Positions 34,757 to 43,993 of a DNA stretch of 64,000 bases are shown piece by piece. Where the stretch lies: assembly GCA_031292485.1 (NCBI GenBank), contig JARLHA010000072.1, forward strand, positions 1 to 64,000. The letters are read 5' to 3'. Made by a program: the position numbers and the translations under genes. Source of the DNA: Mucilaginibacter sp. (lineage in GTDB: Bacteria; Bacteroidota; Bacteroidia; Sphingobacteriales; Sphingobacteriaceae). Within the stretch, counting starts at the first letter, position 1; each line of letters opens with the position of its first letter. The notes beneath the pieces are model-generated. The model saw only the letters and a program-made list of their open reading frames with translations. It did not search any database and was not told where the DNA came from.

Positions 34757-34803
34757 AAGAATTTTTAACCCGATATTTACACAAAATCCTTTTTGTAAGA
34801 AAA

Positions 34804-36924
34804 ATGGCTAAAACTATTTTTATAGCTTCTGCTGAACCTGGCAGCGGAAAGTCCGTAGTTACTATTGGGCTGGTGAATATGCTACTGTGCAAAACTCAAA
34901 AAATAGGCTTCTTTAAACCGGTGATCAACTTCGATCCAAAGGAAAAAAAGGATACGCATATCCAAACGATACTTGAATATTTTAAATTGCCTATAAAATA
35001 TGAAGATTCGTACGCATTTACCAGGCAGGAAGCGCTTGAGTATATTGAGCGGGAGAGCCGCGGAGAGATGATCGATACCATCATCAATAAGTTCAAAAAA
35101 ATTGAAGAAAGCTATGATTTCACCGTTTTGGAGGGAAGTGATTTCACCAGTGAAGGCGTAGCTTTTGAGTTTGAACTCAATCTGCTGATCGCTAAAAACC
35201 TTGGTAGCCCGGCACTATTGGTAGTATCAGGCGAAAATAAAACCACTGCCCAGATAATAAACGAAAGTTTAAATTTCTTCCATAATTTTAAGGATCATGA
35301 AGTGCAGGTTTTGGGTATTATCGTTAATAAGGCACAGCCGGAACAGGTTGAAAGTATAAAAGAGGTCCTTTCGGCCCAATTACCTGAAGATACTATTCTT
35401 TCCATTATCACTTGTGCTCCGGGCCTCCAAAACCCAACCATTAAGGATATCTGTGAAAGTCTCCACGGTAAACTTCTTTTTGGAGAAGATTATTTGAATA
35501 ACCGGGTGGACAATTTTGTGACGGGAGCGATGCAATTGCCAAACTTTTTAAGTTTTATAAAAGAAAATGTGTTAATTGTTACCCCCGGCGACCGGGGCGA
35601 TATTATTATCGGCTCATTACAGGCTAACCTGTCATCAAGTTATCCAAAAGTTGCAGGTATTGTGTTAACAGCCGGAATTATGCCGGAAGAACCGGTTATG
35701 CGGCTGGTGAAAGGTTTACATAATGTAGTACCCATTATTTCTGTTGAGATGGGAACCTTCCAGGCCAGTGCAGAAATAGGTGCCATTAAGCCGAGGATAA
35801 CGCCTGATGACCCTAAAAAAGTGCAGCTGGCTATTGACATGTTCAATAAATACGTAGATGTTACAGCTTTGGATAAAAGCATTATTACCTACAAATCTGA
35901 TGCGATTACCAGTCACATGTTCCAGTACCAGTTGGTTAAATGGGCAAAGCGCAAAACCAAAACCATTGTTTTGCCCGAAGGTAATGATGACCGCATATTA
36001 AAAGCAGCGGCACGCCTGGTGAGCCAGCACGTTGTTCATCTTATTTTATTGGGTAACATCACTGACATCAACGATTCAATTAAGCGCCTGGGTTTAGTAA
36101 TGGCTCCGGACAGAACAAAAATTATAGATCCAACCGTTTCTGAAAAATTAGAGGACTACGCCAACACCCTTTTTGAGCTGCGTAAAAGCAAAGGCGTAAC
36201 CCTTGAAATGGCCCGCGACCTGATGACTGATGTTTCCTACTTCGGCACCATGATGGTTTATAAAGGCGAAGCGGACGGAATGGTTTCCGGCGCGGTACAT
36301 ACAACTCAACATACAATAAGGCCTGCCCTCCAGTTTATCAAAACAAAACCCGGTATTCAAACAGTATCTTCTGTGTTTTTTATGTGCCTTGAAGACAGGG
36401 TTTGTTTATTTGGCGACTGTGCTGTAAACCCTAACCCAACCGCTGAACAGTTGGCTGAAATAGCCATTTCTTCTGCTGATACCGCGAAACGTTTTGGTAT
36501 TGAACCCAGGGTGGCAATGCTGTCGTATTCATCAGGGACCTCGGGCGTTGGTGAAGACGTTGACAAGGTGCGTAATGCTACCAACATTGTAAGGGCCAAA
36601 CGGCCGGATATTAAAGTTGAAGGACCGATTCAATATGATGCGGCCGTTGACCCGGTTGTAGGCAAACAAAAAATGCCCGATTCGGAAGTCGCCGGGCAGG
36701 CAAGTGTATTGATCTTCCCCGATTTGAATACCGGCAATAATACCTATAAAGCCGTACAACGCGAAACGGGAGCTTTGGCAATCGGCCCGATGTTGCAGGG
36801 ATTAAATAAACCGGTTAATGATTTGAGTCGTGGATGCACTGCCGATGATATTTTTAATACCATCGTTATTACTGCTATCCAAAGCCAGGAAGTTAACCAG
36901 CCTAAACCAGAATTAGTAGCCTGA
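34804..36924 (+). CDS. pta: Phosphate acetyltransferase with BioD/DRTGG N-terminal region
   Basis: A 706-aa enzyme that interconverts acetyl-CoA and acetyl phosphate. It has the long form known from E. coli. A P-loop region at the start (ASAEPGSGKSVVT, ~9-21) is followed by a DRTGG domain (~220-330). The catalytic PTA domain covers ~380-700 (VLPEGNDDRILKAA, YFGTMMVYKGEADGMVSGAV, SYSSGTSGVGEDV). It ends 1 bp before the ackA start, so the two are cotranscribed. Confidence 0.96.
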   Translation: MAKTIFIASAEPGSGKSVVTIGLVNMLLCKTQKIGFFKPVINFDPKEKKDTHIQTILEYFKLPIKYEDSYAFTRQEALEYIERESRGEMIDTIINKFKKIEESYDFTVLEGSDFTSEGVAFEFELNLLIAKNLGSPALLVVSGENKTTAQIINESLNFFHNFKDHEVQVLGIIVNKAQPEQVESIKEVLSAQLPEDTILSIITCAPGLQNPTIKDICESLHGKLLFGEDYLNNRVDNFVTGAMQLPNFLSFIKENVLIVTPGDRGDIIIGSLQANLSSSYPKVAGIVLTAGIMPEEPVMRLVKGLHNVVPIISVEMGTFQASAEIGAIKPRITPDDPKKVQLAIDMFNKYVDVTALDKSIITYKSDAITSHMFQYQLVKWAKRKTKTIVLPEGNDDRILKAAARLVSQHVVHLILLGNITDINDSIKRLGLVMAPDRTKIIDPTVSEKLEDYANTLFELRKSKGVTLEMARDLMTDVSYFGTMMVYKGEADGMVSGAVHTTQHTIRPALQFIKTKPGIQTVSSVFFMCLEDRVCLFGDCAVNPNPTAEQLAEIAISSADTAKRFGIEPRVAMLSYSSGTSGVGEDVDKVRNATNIVRAKRPDIKVEGPIQYDAAVDPVVGKQKMPDSEVAGQASVLIFPDLNTGNNTYKAVQRETGALAIGPMLQGLNKPVNDLSRGCTADDIFNTIVITAIQSQEVNQPKPELVA

Positions 36925-36925
36925 T

Positions 36926-38146
36926 ATGAATATTCTTGTAATCAATAGCGGTAGCAGTTCCATTAAATATCAATTTTTTAAACTGCCCTCTGCAAAACCG
37001 GTTTGTTTTGGGTTGATCGAACGGATCGGACTGCCAAACTCAGGTATCGTACATAAGGTTTATGCCGATGGCCAGGAAAAGGTGATCAGTTTAACCTTTG
37101 ATATCCCCAATCATGAGGCGGGCATGAACGAAGCTGCAAAGCTTTTAACTGAACCCGGAATTGGGGTAATACAAAACCCGGACGACATCACTGTGGTGGG
37201 TCACCGCATTGTTCATGGCGGCGAAACTTTAACAAAAACCACTATTGTTACTGAGCAGGTTAAAGAGGAAATAAAAAAAATATTCGCCCTGGCCCCTTTG
37301 CATAATCCCGGCAGCTACCAGGGCATACAGGTTGCTCAAAAACTATTTGACAAAGCAACCCACATTTGTGTTTTCGATACTGCTTTTCACCAGACACTGC
37401 CCGAGAAAGCTTTCAGGTATGCCATTCCTCAAACTTTCTATCATGACGAAGGCATCCGGGTTTACGGATTTCACGGAATCAGCCACAAATACGTAACCGA
37501 TAAAGCATTAAATTACCTCAACAACCCTAAAGCAAAGGTCATCACCATACACCTGGGCAACGGCTGCAGTATGGCTGCTGTAAATGCCGGCAAGTGCATT
37601 GATACCAGCATGGGGCTTACCCCCCTTGAAGGTTTAATTATGGGTACCCGCAGCGGCAGTATCGATCCATCTGTCTTGATTTATATGATGACACAGCTGG
37701 GTTATGACATTAAACAAGTCAGCAATATCCTGAACAAGGAAAGTGGTATGCTTGGCCTTACCGGGTACAGCGATATGCGCGATATAAAAAGGCTGATTGA
37801 AGAAGGCGACCATAATGCCCTGCTGGCTTTTGAAATGTTTGCTTATCGTATTAAAAAATATATCGGCGCCTACACGGCGGCCCTTAATGGCCTGGACGCA
37901 ATCGTGTTTACTGCGGGAATAGGTGAAAATGATGTGTTGATCAGGGAGATGATCTGCCAGGAAATGGATATTTTCGGGATCCGGATAGATGAACAAAAAA
38001 ACAGTTCACGAATAAGCGGCACGCACGAAATAAATGATGTTAGCTCACTGGTTAAAATTTTGGTAATCCCCACCAACGAGGAATTGGAGATTGCAACAGA
38101 GTGTATGGAGTTATTAAATGAGCAAAAAGCACTTCAAATTAGTTAA
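36926..38146 (+). CDS. ackA: Acetate kinase
   Basis: A 406-aa kinase that makes ATP and acetate from acetyl phosphate. ASKHA-fold motifs are present: NSGSSSIKYQFF at the start, VHGGE, FDTAFHQTLP (~150), GFHGISHKYV, and GTRSGSIDPS with GIGENDVLIRE in the C-terminal half. It follows pta with a 1-bp gap, forming the classical acetate pathway operon. The length is normal. Confidence 0.97.
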   Translation: MNILVINSGSSSIKYQFFKLPSAKPVCFGLIERIGLPNSGIVHKVYADGQEKVISLTFDIPNHEAGMNEAAKLLTEPGIGVIQNPDDITVVGHRIVHGGETLTKTTIVTEQVKEEIKKIFALAPLHNPGSYQGIQVAQKLFDKATHICVFDTAFHQTLPEKAFRYAIPQTFYHDEGIRVYGFHGISHKYVTDKALNYLNNPKAKVITIHLGNGCSMAAVNAGKCIDTSMGLTPLEGLIMGTRSGSIDPSVLIYMMTQLGYDIKQVSNILNKESGMLGLTGYSDMRDIKRLIEEGDHNALLAFEMFAYRIKKYIGAYTAALNGLDAIVFTAGIGENDVLIREMICQEMDIFGIRIDEQKNSSRISGTHEINDVSSLVKILVIPTNEELEIATECMELLNEQKALQIS

Positions 38147-38255
38147 AGCAAGCATCCGGCCTTGTACTTTGTGTCCCTGTGCAGCTCTTTGCGGCCTTTG
38201 TGGTAATAGTCAACTATACACACCAGGGATTCAATAAGTTCATGAGGATCAAATT

Positions 38256-38705
38256 TTATTGTGCCCCGCTTGCCTGCCGGTCATCTATTTTAAGGTCATT
38301 GATATCATCAAGCATAAAACAATGCTCATGGCGCTTCATGCCAATTTTTGGATAGTATTTTACTGCAGCAGGCGCCGAAAGTAATATCAATTTTGCAGAC
38401 ATACTGTGCTTCTTTGTTTCGCTGATTAACCTTACCCCTATTCCCTGTTTTTGAAGCGAATGGTCCACTGCCAGATCGGAAAGATAGGTACAATAAACAA
38501 AATCGGTTACCGAGCGGGCAACACCAACAAGTAAGCCATTTTGCCGGGCAGTTACAATTAAATTGGCATTCCGGCACATCAGTTTTATCCTTTCAGGATC
38601 ATCTACAGGACGGCGTTCGGCAAGCGTGCTTCTTCTCAGCACATCAATAAATTCATCGGGATCCAATACTGATTCTCTTGCATAAACGATTTTATTATCA
38701 GCCAT
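38256..38705 (-). CDS. GNAT-family N-acetyltransferase
   Basis: A 149-aa protein with the GNAT acetyl-CoA region LSDLAVDHSLQKQGIGVRLI (~75-94). A strand/helix pattern with ILLSAPAAVKYYPKIGMKR near the C-terminus is also usual for the fold. The substrate is unknown. It is convergent with ackA and divergent from the GH116-type gene. Confidence 0.85.
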   Translation of the reverse strand: MADNKIVYARESVLDPDEFIDVLRRSTLAERRPVDDPERIKLMCRNANLIVTARQNGLLVGVARSVTDFVYCTYLSDLAVDHSLQKQGIGVRLISETKKHSMSAKLILLSAPAAVKYYPKIGMKRHEHCFMLDDINDLKIDDRQASGAQ

Positions 38706-38867
38706 AACTTTGCTATTTTTTGAAATGTAATATTACAATTATTGTTTATCCTGCCAAACTGGTAAGTCTTTATTTTAATTAGCAAAAGCCAGGTTACAAA
38801 TCCCTTTATTAATATTTTTAACTAAATTGTGGCGTCCAATTATTCCGTTTCTCCAATTTACTGAAGT

Positions 38868-41495
38868 ATGAAAAGCAAGTCTGACCGCAGGGACTTTTTA
38901 AAAAATATTGGCGTAGGCGGCGCCGCTGCTATTTTGCCGTTGGGCAAACTAAGCCTTTCCGATCCGCATCCATCCGATCTTGAAAAAGCATCGTCGCGCG
39001 ACGGCCAACCCGGTAAACGCCCCTATAATTCAGCTTATACAGGTCAACATTTGAGTCGCGTAGCGTTCCCCATCGGGGGGCTGGGGGCGGGTATGTTTTG
39101 TTTGGAGGGCTCGGGGGCCATATCGCACGTATCAGTTAAAAACACACCCGATATATTTAACGAACCGGGCCTTTTTGCGGCTATATCAGTAAAAGGTATT
39201 ACTAACGGGGCTAAACTATTAGAAGGCCCTGTGCCCGACTGGAAAAAGTTCGGTTTAAAGGATGCGGCCAACGGGCTGGGCGGCGCGACAACCGGCTTAC
39301 CCCATTTCCATCAAGCCGGTTTTAAAGCCAGGTTTCCATTTGCCTGCCTGGATATGACGGACAATGATCTCCCGTTAAAAGTACAGTTAACCGGCTGGAG
39401 CCCTTTTATCCCGACGGATGACGACAACTCCAGTTTGCCGGTTGGGGCAATTGAATATAAATTTACCAATACAGGTAAAACCTCCGCCGAGGCCGTTTTT
39501 TCATTTAACACAAAGAACTTTTTGACTATTGACAGTGGAAAAAACAGCATCCGCCCAACTCAAAACGGATTTATATTAACCGAAACCGGCACTGCCGAAA
39601 AGCCTTTCAGAACAGATTTTGCCATCTTTACGGATGAAAGTGGCACTTTAGTTGACCATTGCTGGTTTCGCGGTGGTTGGTGGGACCCAATCACGATGGC
39701 CTGGAATGAAATAAAAAACGGCAAGTCCAAATCAAACCCGCCGGTTGAAAAAGACGCCCCCGGAGCGAGCCTGTATGTGCCTTTTAAACTTTTACCCGGA
39801 CAGGAAAAAATAATCAAAGTAATGTTTGCCTGGTATACTCCCGATTCTGAACAAACTTACGGGCAGATGGGTACACGCAAAGAAAACTGCGATCCGGCAA
39901 GCGGCTGCTGCAATACGCCCGGGGATCTTGCCATCGACAAATATGACAAAGGTTTTAATGGTAAATTTTATAAACCCTGGTACAGCAGCAAGTTTGCAAA
40001 TATTGAAGAGGTGAGTGCCTACTGGTTGCAGCATTATAAAGAACTGAAACAAAAATCAACACTTTTTAAGGACGCGTTCTTTTCGTCAACCTTACCACCG
40101 GAAGTGGTGGAGGCGGTTGCGTCAAACCTATCGATATTAAAATCGCCAACCGTAATGCGGCAGTTTGACGGCCGGCTGTGGTGTTTTGAAGGCTGTGGCG
40201 ATAACTGGGGATGCTGCCACGGCTCCTGCACGCATGTTTGGAATTATGCCCAGGCAATACCGCATTTGTTCCCGGCACTGGAAAGAAGTTTAAGGCATAC
40301 TGAATTTTGCGAAAACCAGGATACCAGCGGGCACCAGACATTCAGGGCCAACCTGCCGATTCAACCCACCAAACACGATTTTCATGCCGCAGCCGATGGC
40401 CAGTTAGGCGGTATTATGAAAGTTTACCGCGAATGGCGCATTTACGGCGACAATACCTGGCTCAAAAAAATGTATCCTATGGTAAAAACCAGTATGGATT
40501 ATTGTATCAACACCTGGGACCCGCGGCATCGCGGAGCTATCGAAGAACCGCATCATAATACTTATGATATTGAGTTTTGGGGAGGCGATGGGATGCATAC
40601 CAGTTTTTACTGCGGCGCGCTAAATGCTATGATTGCTATGGGGAAATTCTTAAATAAGGACATCGCGGAATATGAGCGACTATCGGCCAAAGCAAAAAAA
40701 ATGCTGGAAACCGAACTTTATGATGGCGAATATTTTATACAGGAAATAGAATATAAAGGATTGAGTGCTAAGGACCCGGCCAAAGCGCAATCATTCGGCG
40801 GCGAATATTCAACAGAGGCGCAGGAACTGCTTCAAAAAGAAGGTCCAAAGTACCAGTATGGCAAAGGCTGTCTATCCGATGGAATTTTGGGCGCCTGGAT
40901 CGGGCGCATGTGCGGCGTTGAAGAAACCATCGATCGCCAAAAAATAAAAAGCCACCTTTTGGCCGTCCATAAATATAATCTGAAAGAAAACCTGAGCGAA
41001 CATGCCAATCCGCAGCGCCCTACCTATGCTTTGGGCGACGAAGGGGGCCTGTTATTATGCACCTGGCCAAAAGGCGGTAAACTGTCGTTGCCTTTTGTTT
41101 ACAGCGATGAAGTGTGGACAGGCATTGAACACCAGGTAGCATCGCACCTGATGCTGATGGGGCATGTAAAAGAAGGGCTGGAGATCGTTCGTGCGTCCCG
41201 CGACCGGTACGATGGGCGCATCCGCAACCCATTTAACGAATACGAGTGTGGCAGCTGGTATGCACGCGCGCTGTCCAGCTACGGTTATTTGCAGGCATTA
41301 ACAGGCGTTCGATACGACGCGGTCGATAAAACCCTGCATGTCGATTCAAAAATCGGCGATTTTACAAGTTTTCTTTCTACCGAAACCGGCTTTGGAACCG
41401 TAAGTTTACGCCAGGGTAAGCCATCCTATAAAATTGTTTATGGTGATATAAACATTCAAAAAATAATAGTTTCGGGCAAACTTGCTTCTGTTTAA
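38868..41495 (+). CDS. GH116-type (GBA2-like) glycoside hydrolase with Tat-like signal
   Basis: An 875-aa exported enzyme. The N-terminus has a twin-arginine-type signal (RRDFLKNIGVGGAAAILPLG). A beta-rich N-domain follows (~50-360, with GAGMFCLEGSGAI and WFRGGWWDP). An alpha/alpha toroid catalytic domain comes last (~400-860, with WGCCHGSCTHVWNYAQA, HNTYDIEFWGGDGMHT and YALGDEGGLLLCTWP). GH116 includes beta-glucosidases and the glucosylceramidase GBA2. The substrate is not evident. It starts 162 bp after the divergent GNAT gene. Confidence 0.85.
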   Translation: MKSKSDRRDFLKNIGVGGAAAILPLGKLSLSDPHPSDLEKASSRDGQPGKRPYNSAYTGQHLSRVAFPIGGLGAGMFCLEGSGAISHVSVKNTPDIFNEPGLFAAISVKGITNGAKLLEGPVPDWKKFGLKDAANGLGGATTGLPHFHQAGFKARFPFACLDMTDNDLPLKVQLTGWSPFIPTDDDNSSLPVGAIEYKFTNTGKTSAEAVFSFNTKNFLTIDSGKNSIRPTQNGFILTETGTAEKPFRTDFAIFTDESGTLVDHCWFRGGWWDPITMAWNEIKNGKSKSNPPVEKDAPGASLYVPFKLLPGQEKIIKVMFAWYTPDSEQTYGQMGTRKENCDPASGCCNTPGDLAIDKYDKGFNGKFYKPWYSSKFANIEEVSAYWLQHYKELKQKSTLFKDAFFSSTLPPEVVEAVASNLSILKSPTVMRQFDGRLWCFEGCGDNWGCCHGSCTHVWNYAQAIPHLFPALERSLRHTEFCENQDTSGHQTFRANLPIQPTKHDFHAAADGQLGGIMKVYREWRIYGDNTWLKKMYPMVKTSMDYCINTWDPRHRGAIEEPHHNTYDIEFWGGDGMHTSFYCGALNAMIAMGKFLNKDIAEYERLSAKAKKMLETELYDGEYFIQEIEYKGLSAKDPAKAQSFGGEYSTEAQELLQKEGPKYQYGKGCLSDGILGAWIGRMCGVEETIDRQKIKSHLLAVHKYNLKENLSEHANPQRPTYALGDEGGLLLCTWPKGGKLSLPFVYSDEVWTGIEHQVASHLMLMGHVKEGLEIVRASRDRYDGRIRNPFNEYECGSWYARALSSYGYLQALTGVRYDAVDKTLHVDSKIGDFTSFLSTETGFGTVSLRQGKPSYKIVYGDINIQKIIVSGKLASV

Positions 41496-41513
41496 AGTAA
41501 ATCAATGTAAACT

Positions 41514-41843
41514 ATGGAAGTTGCAGCAAATACAGTGGTATCCATCAGGTATGTGATGAAAAACGGCCATGGCGAAGTTTTGGAAGATATTATGGATAAG
41601 CCGGCAATCGAATACCTGCATGGATCAGGCCATATATTACCCGGCCTTGAAAAAGGATTGCAAGGTTTACCCGCAGGATTTTCCAGGCTGATCAAGTTTA
41701 AAATTGACAAAAATTCCTCCGAAACCTATCTCATTTATGTTAAAATTGATGGCATCAGGGCGGCTACGCCCGATGAAATTGAAAGCGGAAAACCTGAGCC
41801 GAAACAAACCGATAACCGTTGCGGACCGGGTTGTTGCTGCTGA
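41514..41843 (+). CDS. FKBP/SlyD-like peptidyl-prolyl isomerase with Cys-rich tail
   Basis: A 109-aa protein with a SlyD-type N-terminus (VVSIRYVMKNGHGEVLED) and the pattern YLHGSGHILPGLEKGLQGLPAG (FKBP with insert-in-flap position). The end carries CGPGCCC, a candidate metal-binding tail like the Cys/His-rich tail of SlyD. The FKBP core is short. It starts 18 bp after the glycosidase stop and ends 32 bp before the glycosylase start, so the three may be one transcript. Confidence 0.8.
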   Translation: MEVAANTVVSIRYVMKNGHGEVLEDIMDKPAIEYLHGSGHILPGLEKGLQGLPAGFSRLIKFKIDKNSSETYLIYVKIDGIRAATPDEIESGKPEPKQTDNRCGPGCCC

Positions 41844-41874
41844 TCAAATTCAGGAAAAAAATTTACCTTGCCCT

Positions 41875-42570
41875 ATGACATTTGCTGATAAAGTAATCTT
41901 ATTCAATAAAACGCTGTCCTATACCGGCCCTGCGTTGCCGCCAGGTATCCGCATTATGAACCCGTTTAAGGAATTTGAGCAAACCATAGCCATTGCTAAT
42001 ACCTTTTATCATAAATATTACAACGACAACAATGCCCGCCATTTGATATTGGGCATTAACCCCGGCAGGTTTGGCGGTGGCATAACCGGTATCCCATTTA
42101 CAGATCCAAAAAGACTGGTATCAGAATGTCATATTGATTATAAAGGCAAGCCCGCACATGAGCCCTCGTCGGTTTTTGTTTACGAGGTAATCAATGCCTT
42201 CGGCGGCCCTGAAGTATTTTATAAAAAATTCTACATCAACTCACTGTTCCCGCTTGGTTTTACAAAGGTTGAAGCAAACGGTAAGGAGAAGAATTATAAT
42301 TATTACGATAGCAAGGAACTACTTAACACGGTAAGCGATGCTATTGTCGGCAATATAAACAAACAGGTCGCCTTAGGCGTCAGTACGGATGCGTGTTTCT
42401 GTTTCGGTACCGGAAAAAATGAAAATATTTTTCGCCGGCTTAATAATGAGCATGGTTTCTTTAAAAAGATCGTTGCGCTGGAGCATCCCAGGTTTATCAT
42501 GCAGTATAAAGCCTTAAACAAACAATTTTATATTGACAAATACCTCGGGGCGTTTAACAACTGCGAATGA
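41875..42570 (+). CDS. SMUG2-like uracil-DNA glycosylase (DUF4918)
   Basis: Start ATG 41875 gives 231 aa; the frame is open further upstream but only as an overlap with the isomerase gene. The motif LGINPGRFGGGITGIPFTDP (~59-78) is the glycosylase active-site loop of the SMUG group. A C-terminal ALEHPRFIMQY follows the expected HP motif. SMUG2 enzymes of this family have been studied in Pedobacter and remove uracil from DNA. Confidence 0.85.
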   Translation: MTFADKVILFNKTLSYTGPALPPGIRIMNPFKEFEQTIAIANTFYHKYYNDNNARHLILGINPGRFGGGITGIPFTDPKRLVSECHIDYKGKPAHEPSSVFVYEVINAFGGPEVFYKKFYINSLFPLGFTKVEANGKEKNYNYYDSKELLNTVSDAIVGNINKQVALGVSTDACFCFGTGKNENIFRRLNNEHGFFKKIVALEHPRFIMQYKALNKQFYIDKYLGAFNNCE

Positions 42571-42704
42571 TCAGATATCCTTTCTTATGATTATGTCGGG
42601 CGATCAACATCTCAAACTTTCGGGAAAAGGAACAAGGACATCTCCTGGATTCATTCGGCCATACTCAAGGCTGCATGAAGCATTTAAAGAAACGACCATC
42701 TACC

Positions 42705-43439
42705 TTAGTTGCCGCTTTTTAGCTGGGTGTATGTCTTCGATTGCCGGTCTTCAGGGGGTATTTTTTGAAATTCTTCATAACAGCCATTGATATAGGCTAC
42801 CAGGTTAAAGGTATCGCCATAAAAGGTGCCGGGGTCGGGCATGTAAAGGATGACAAAATTTTGCATTTCCTGCCCGGCTATGGGCAAATATTTTTTCAGG
42901 TAGTCAGCATTGAATACTTTAAGGATCCCTTGTTTCTGGTTTTCTTTATCATTAACAGCTTTTTCGCGCTGTTTCTGGGTTGGCCCCCCGTCAAAAACGC
43001 GCAGCTTAACGCCGCCTTTATACTCGCCGTTGGCATCAGTTTGATAGGTTACACTTTGACTGTTAAGCGGCCCGCGCTCTACTTGGGGGGCAAACCCGGC
43101 GTTCCCTTTTATTTCCTGGTTGGTAACCTTTACTTCATCCAGCATATTTCGCCTCAAATCAAGAAAAACCTGCATGTATTTTAAATTGGCCACATAAACC
43201 GTATCGGATTTATAACTAAAATCCGAAAAGCAGATCACGTCGCCAACGGCCGCCTTAATGGTAAAACTGCCATCCCTGCCGGACATGGTCATGGTGTGTG
43301 TTTTCAGTTCCTCAACCTTTACGCCCTGCAAAAAAACATTGGTTTTGTTTTCGTATACGCGGCCCGAAAGCTGGTCCTGGGCGAGGGTTGTTTTTAAAAA
43401 AAGCAAACTGCACAATGCTAAAAGCAGCAGATATTTCAT
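42705..43439 (-). CDS. Exported CarboxypepD_reg-like protein
   Basis: A 244-aa protein. A signal peptide (LLLALCSLLFLKTTLAQ) is followed by a carboxypeptidase-regulatory-like beta sandwich (~22-100, LSGRVYENKTNVFLQGVKVEEL, SGRDGSFTIKAAVGD). The C-terminal half is unrecognised. Such proteins are common in the Bacteroidota envelope and lack known catalysis. It is convergent with the glycosylase gene. Confidence 0.75.
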   Translation of the reverse strand: MKYLLLLALCSLLFLKTTLAQDQLSGRVYENKTNVFLQGVKVEELKTHTMTMSGRDGSFTIKAAVGDVICFSDFSYKSDTVYVANLKYMQVFLDLRRNMLDEVKVTNQEIKGNAGFAPQVERGPLNSQSVTYQTDANGEYKGGVKLRVFDGGPTQKQREKAVNDKENQKQGILKVFNADYLKKYLPIAGQEMQNFVILYMPDPGTFYGDTFNLVAYINGCYEEFQKIPPEDRQSKTYTQLKSGN

Positions 43440-43993
43440 GTTCTATATTAATTATTCGATCCTTAATTATCATTAAACGCTCAATGCGTTTTATATTGTT
43501 TATTGGCAATGAACTATACAAAAGAGTAATAGCTTAATTTCACGCATTAAAACATAATTCGCCTTGTAAAATGATTTTGCCGAGAGTAACTCCTTGGGCC
43601 ATAAAATGCAAAGGTAAAGACAAAACTAAAGAAAATGCTGAATTTTATTTTGTTGGATAGTTTAATAATAATATCTTACCTCTAAGTCAGTTGATTGGTA
43701 AACTTAAATAATGCCATTATTACTAAACCTAATTAAGTTTCACCCGTATACCGTAGTTAGTAAATACCTTGCAAATAAATGGAGAAAAGCCCCAAAAGGA
43801 CTTTAAAAGTTAAGCATGGCATTTTATATTAAAAAAAATGGAATCCTTGTTGGTATTTGTGATATTAAAGTGGAAGTATAATACGAATTGTGAAGTTTTT
43901 TATCATAGCCTTTAATACGTTGTATTATTTTTCTTATGAAATTTATATAGGTGGCTTGAAAATTTTATCGCCGCAAACTATTATTTGTTTTAA
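43440..43993. other. AT-rich intergenic region
   Basis: These 554 bp separate the divergent CarboxypepD_reg-like and PAS genes. No open frame with coding character, RNA gene or strong repeat is seen. The promoters of both neighbours must lie here. Confidence 0.4.
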
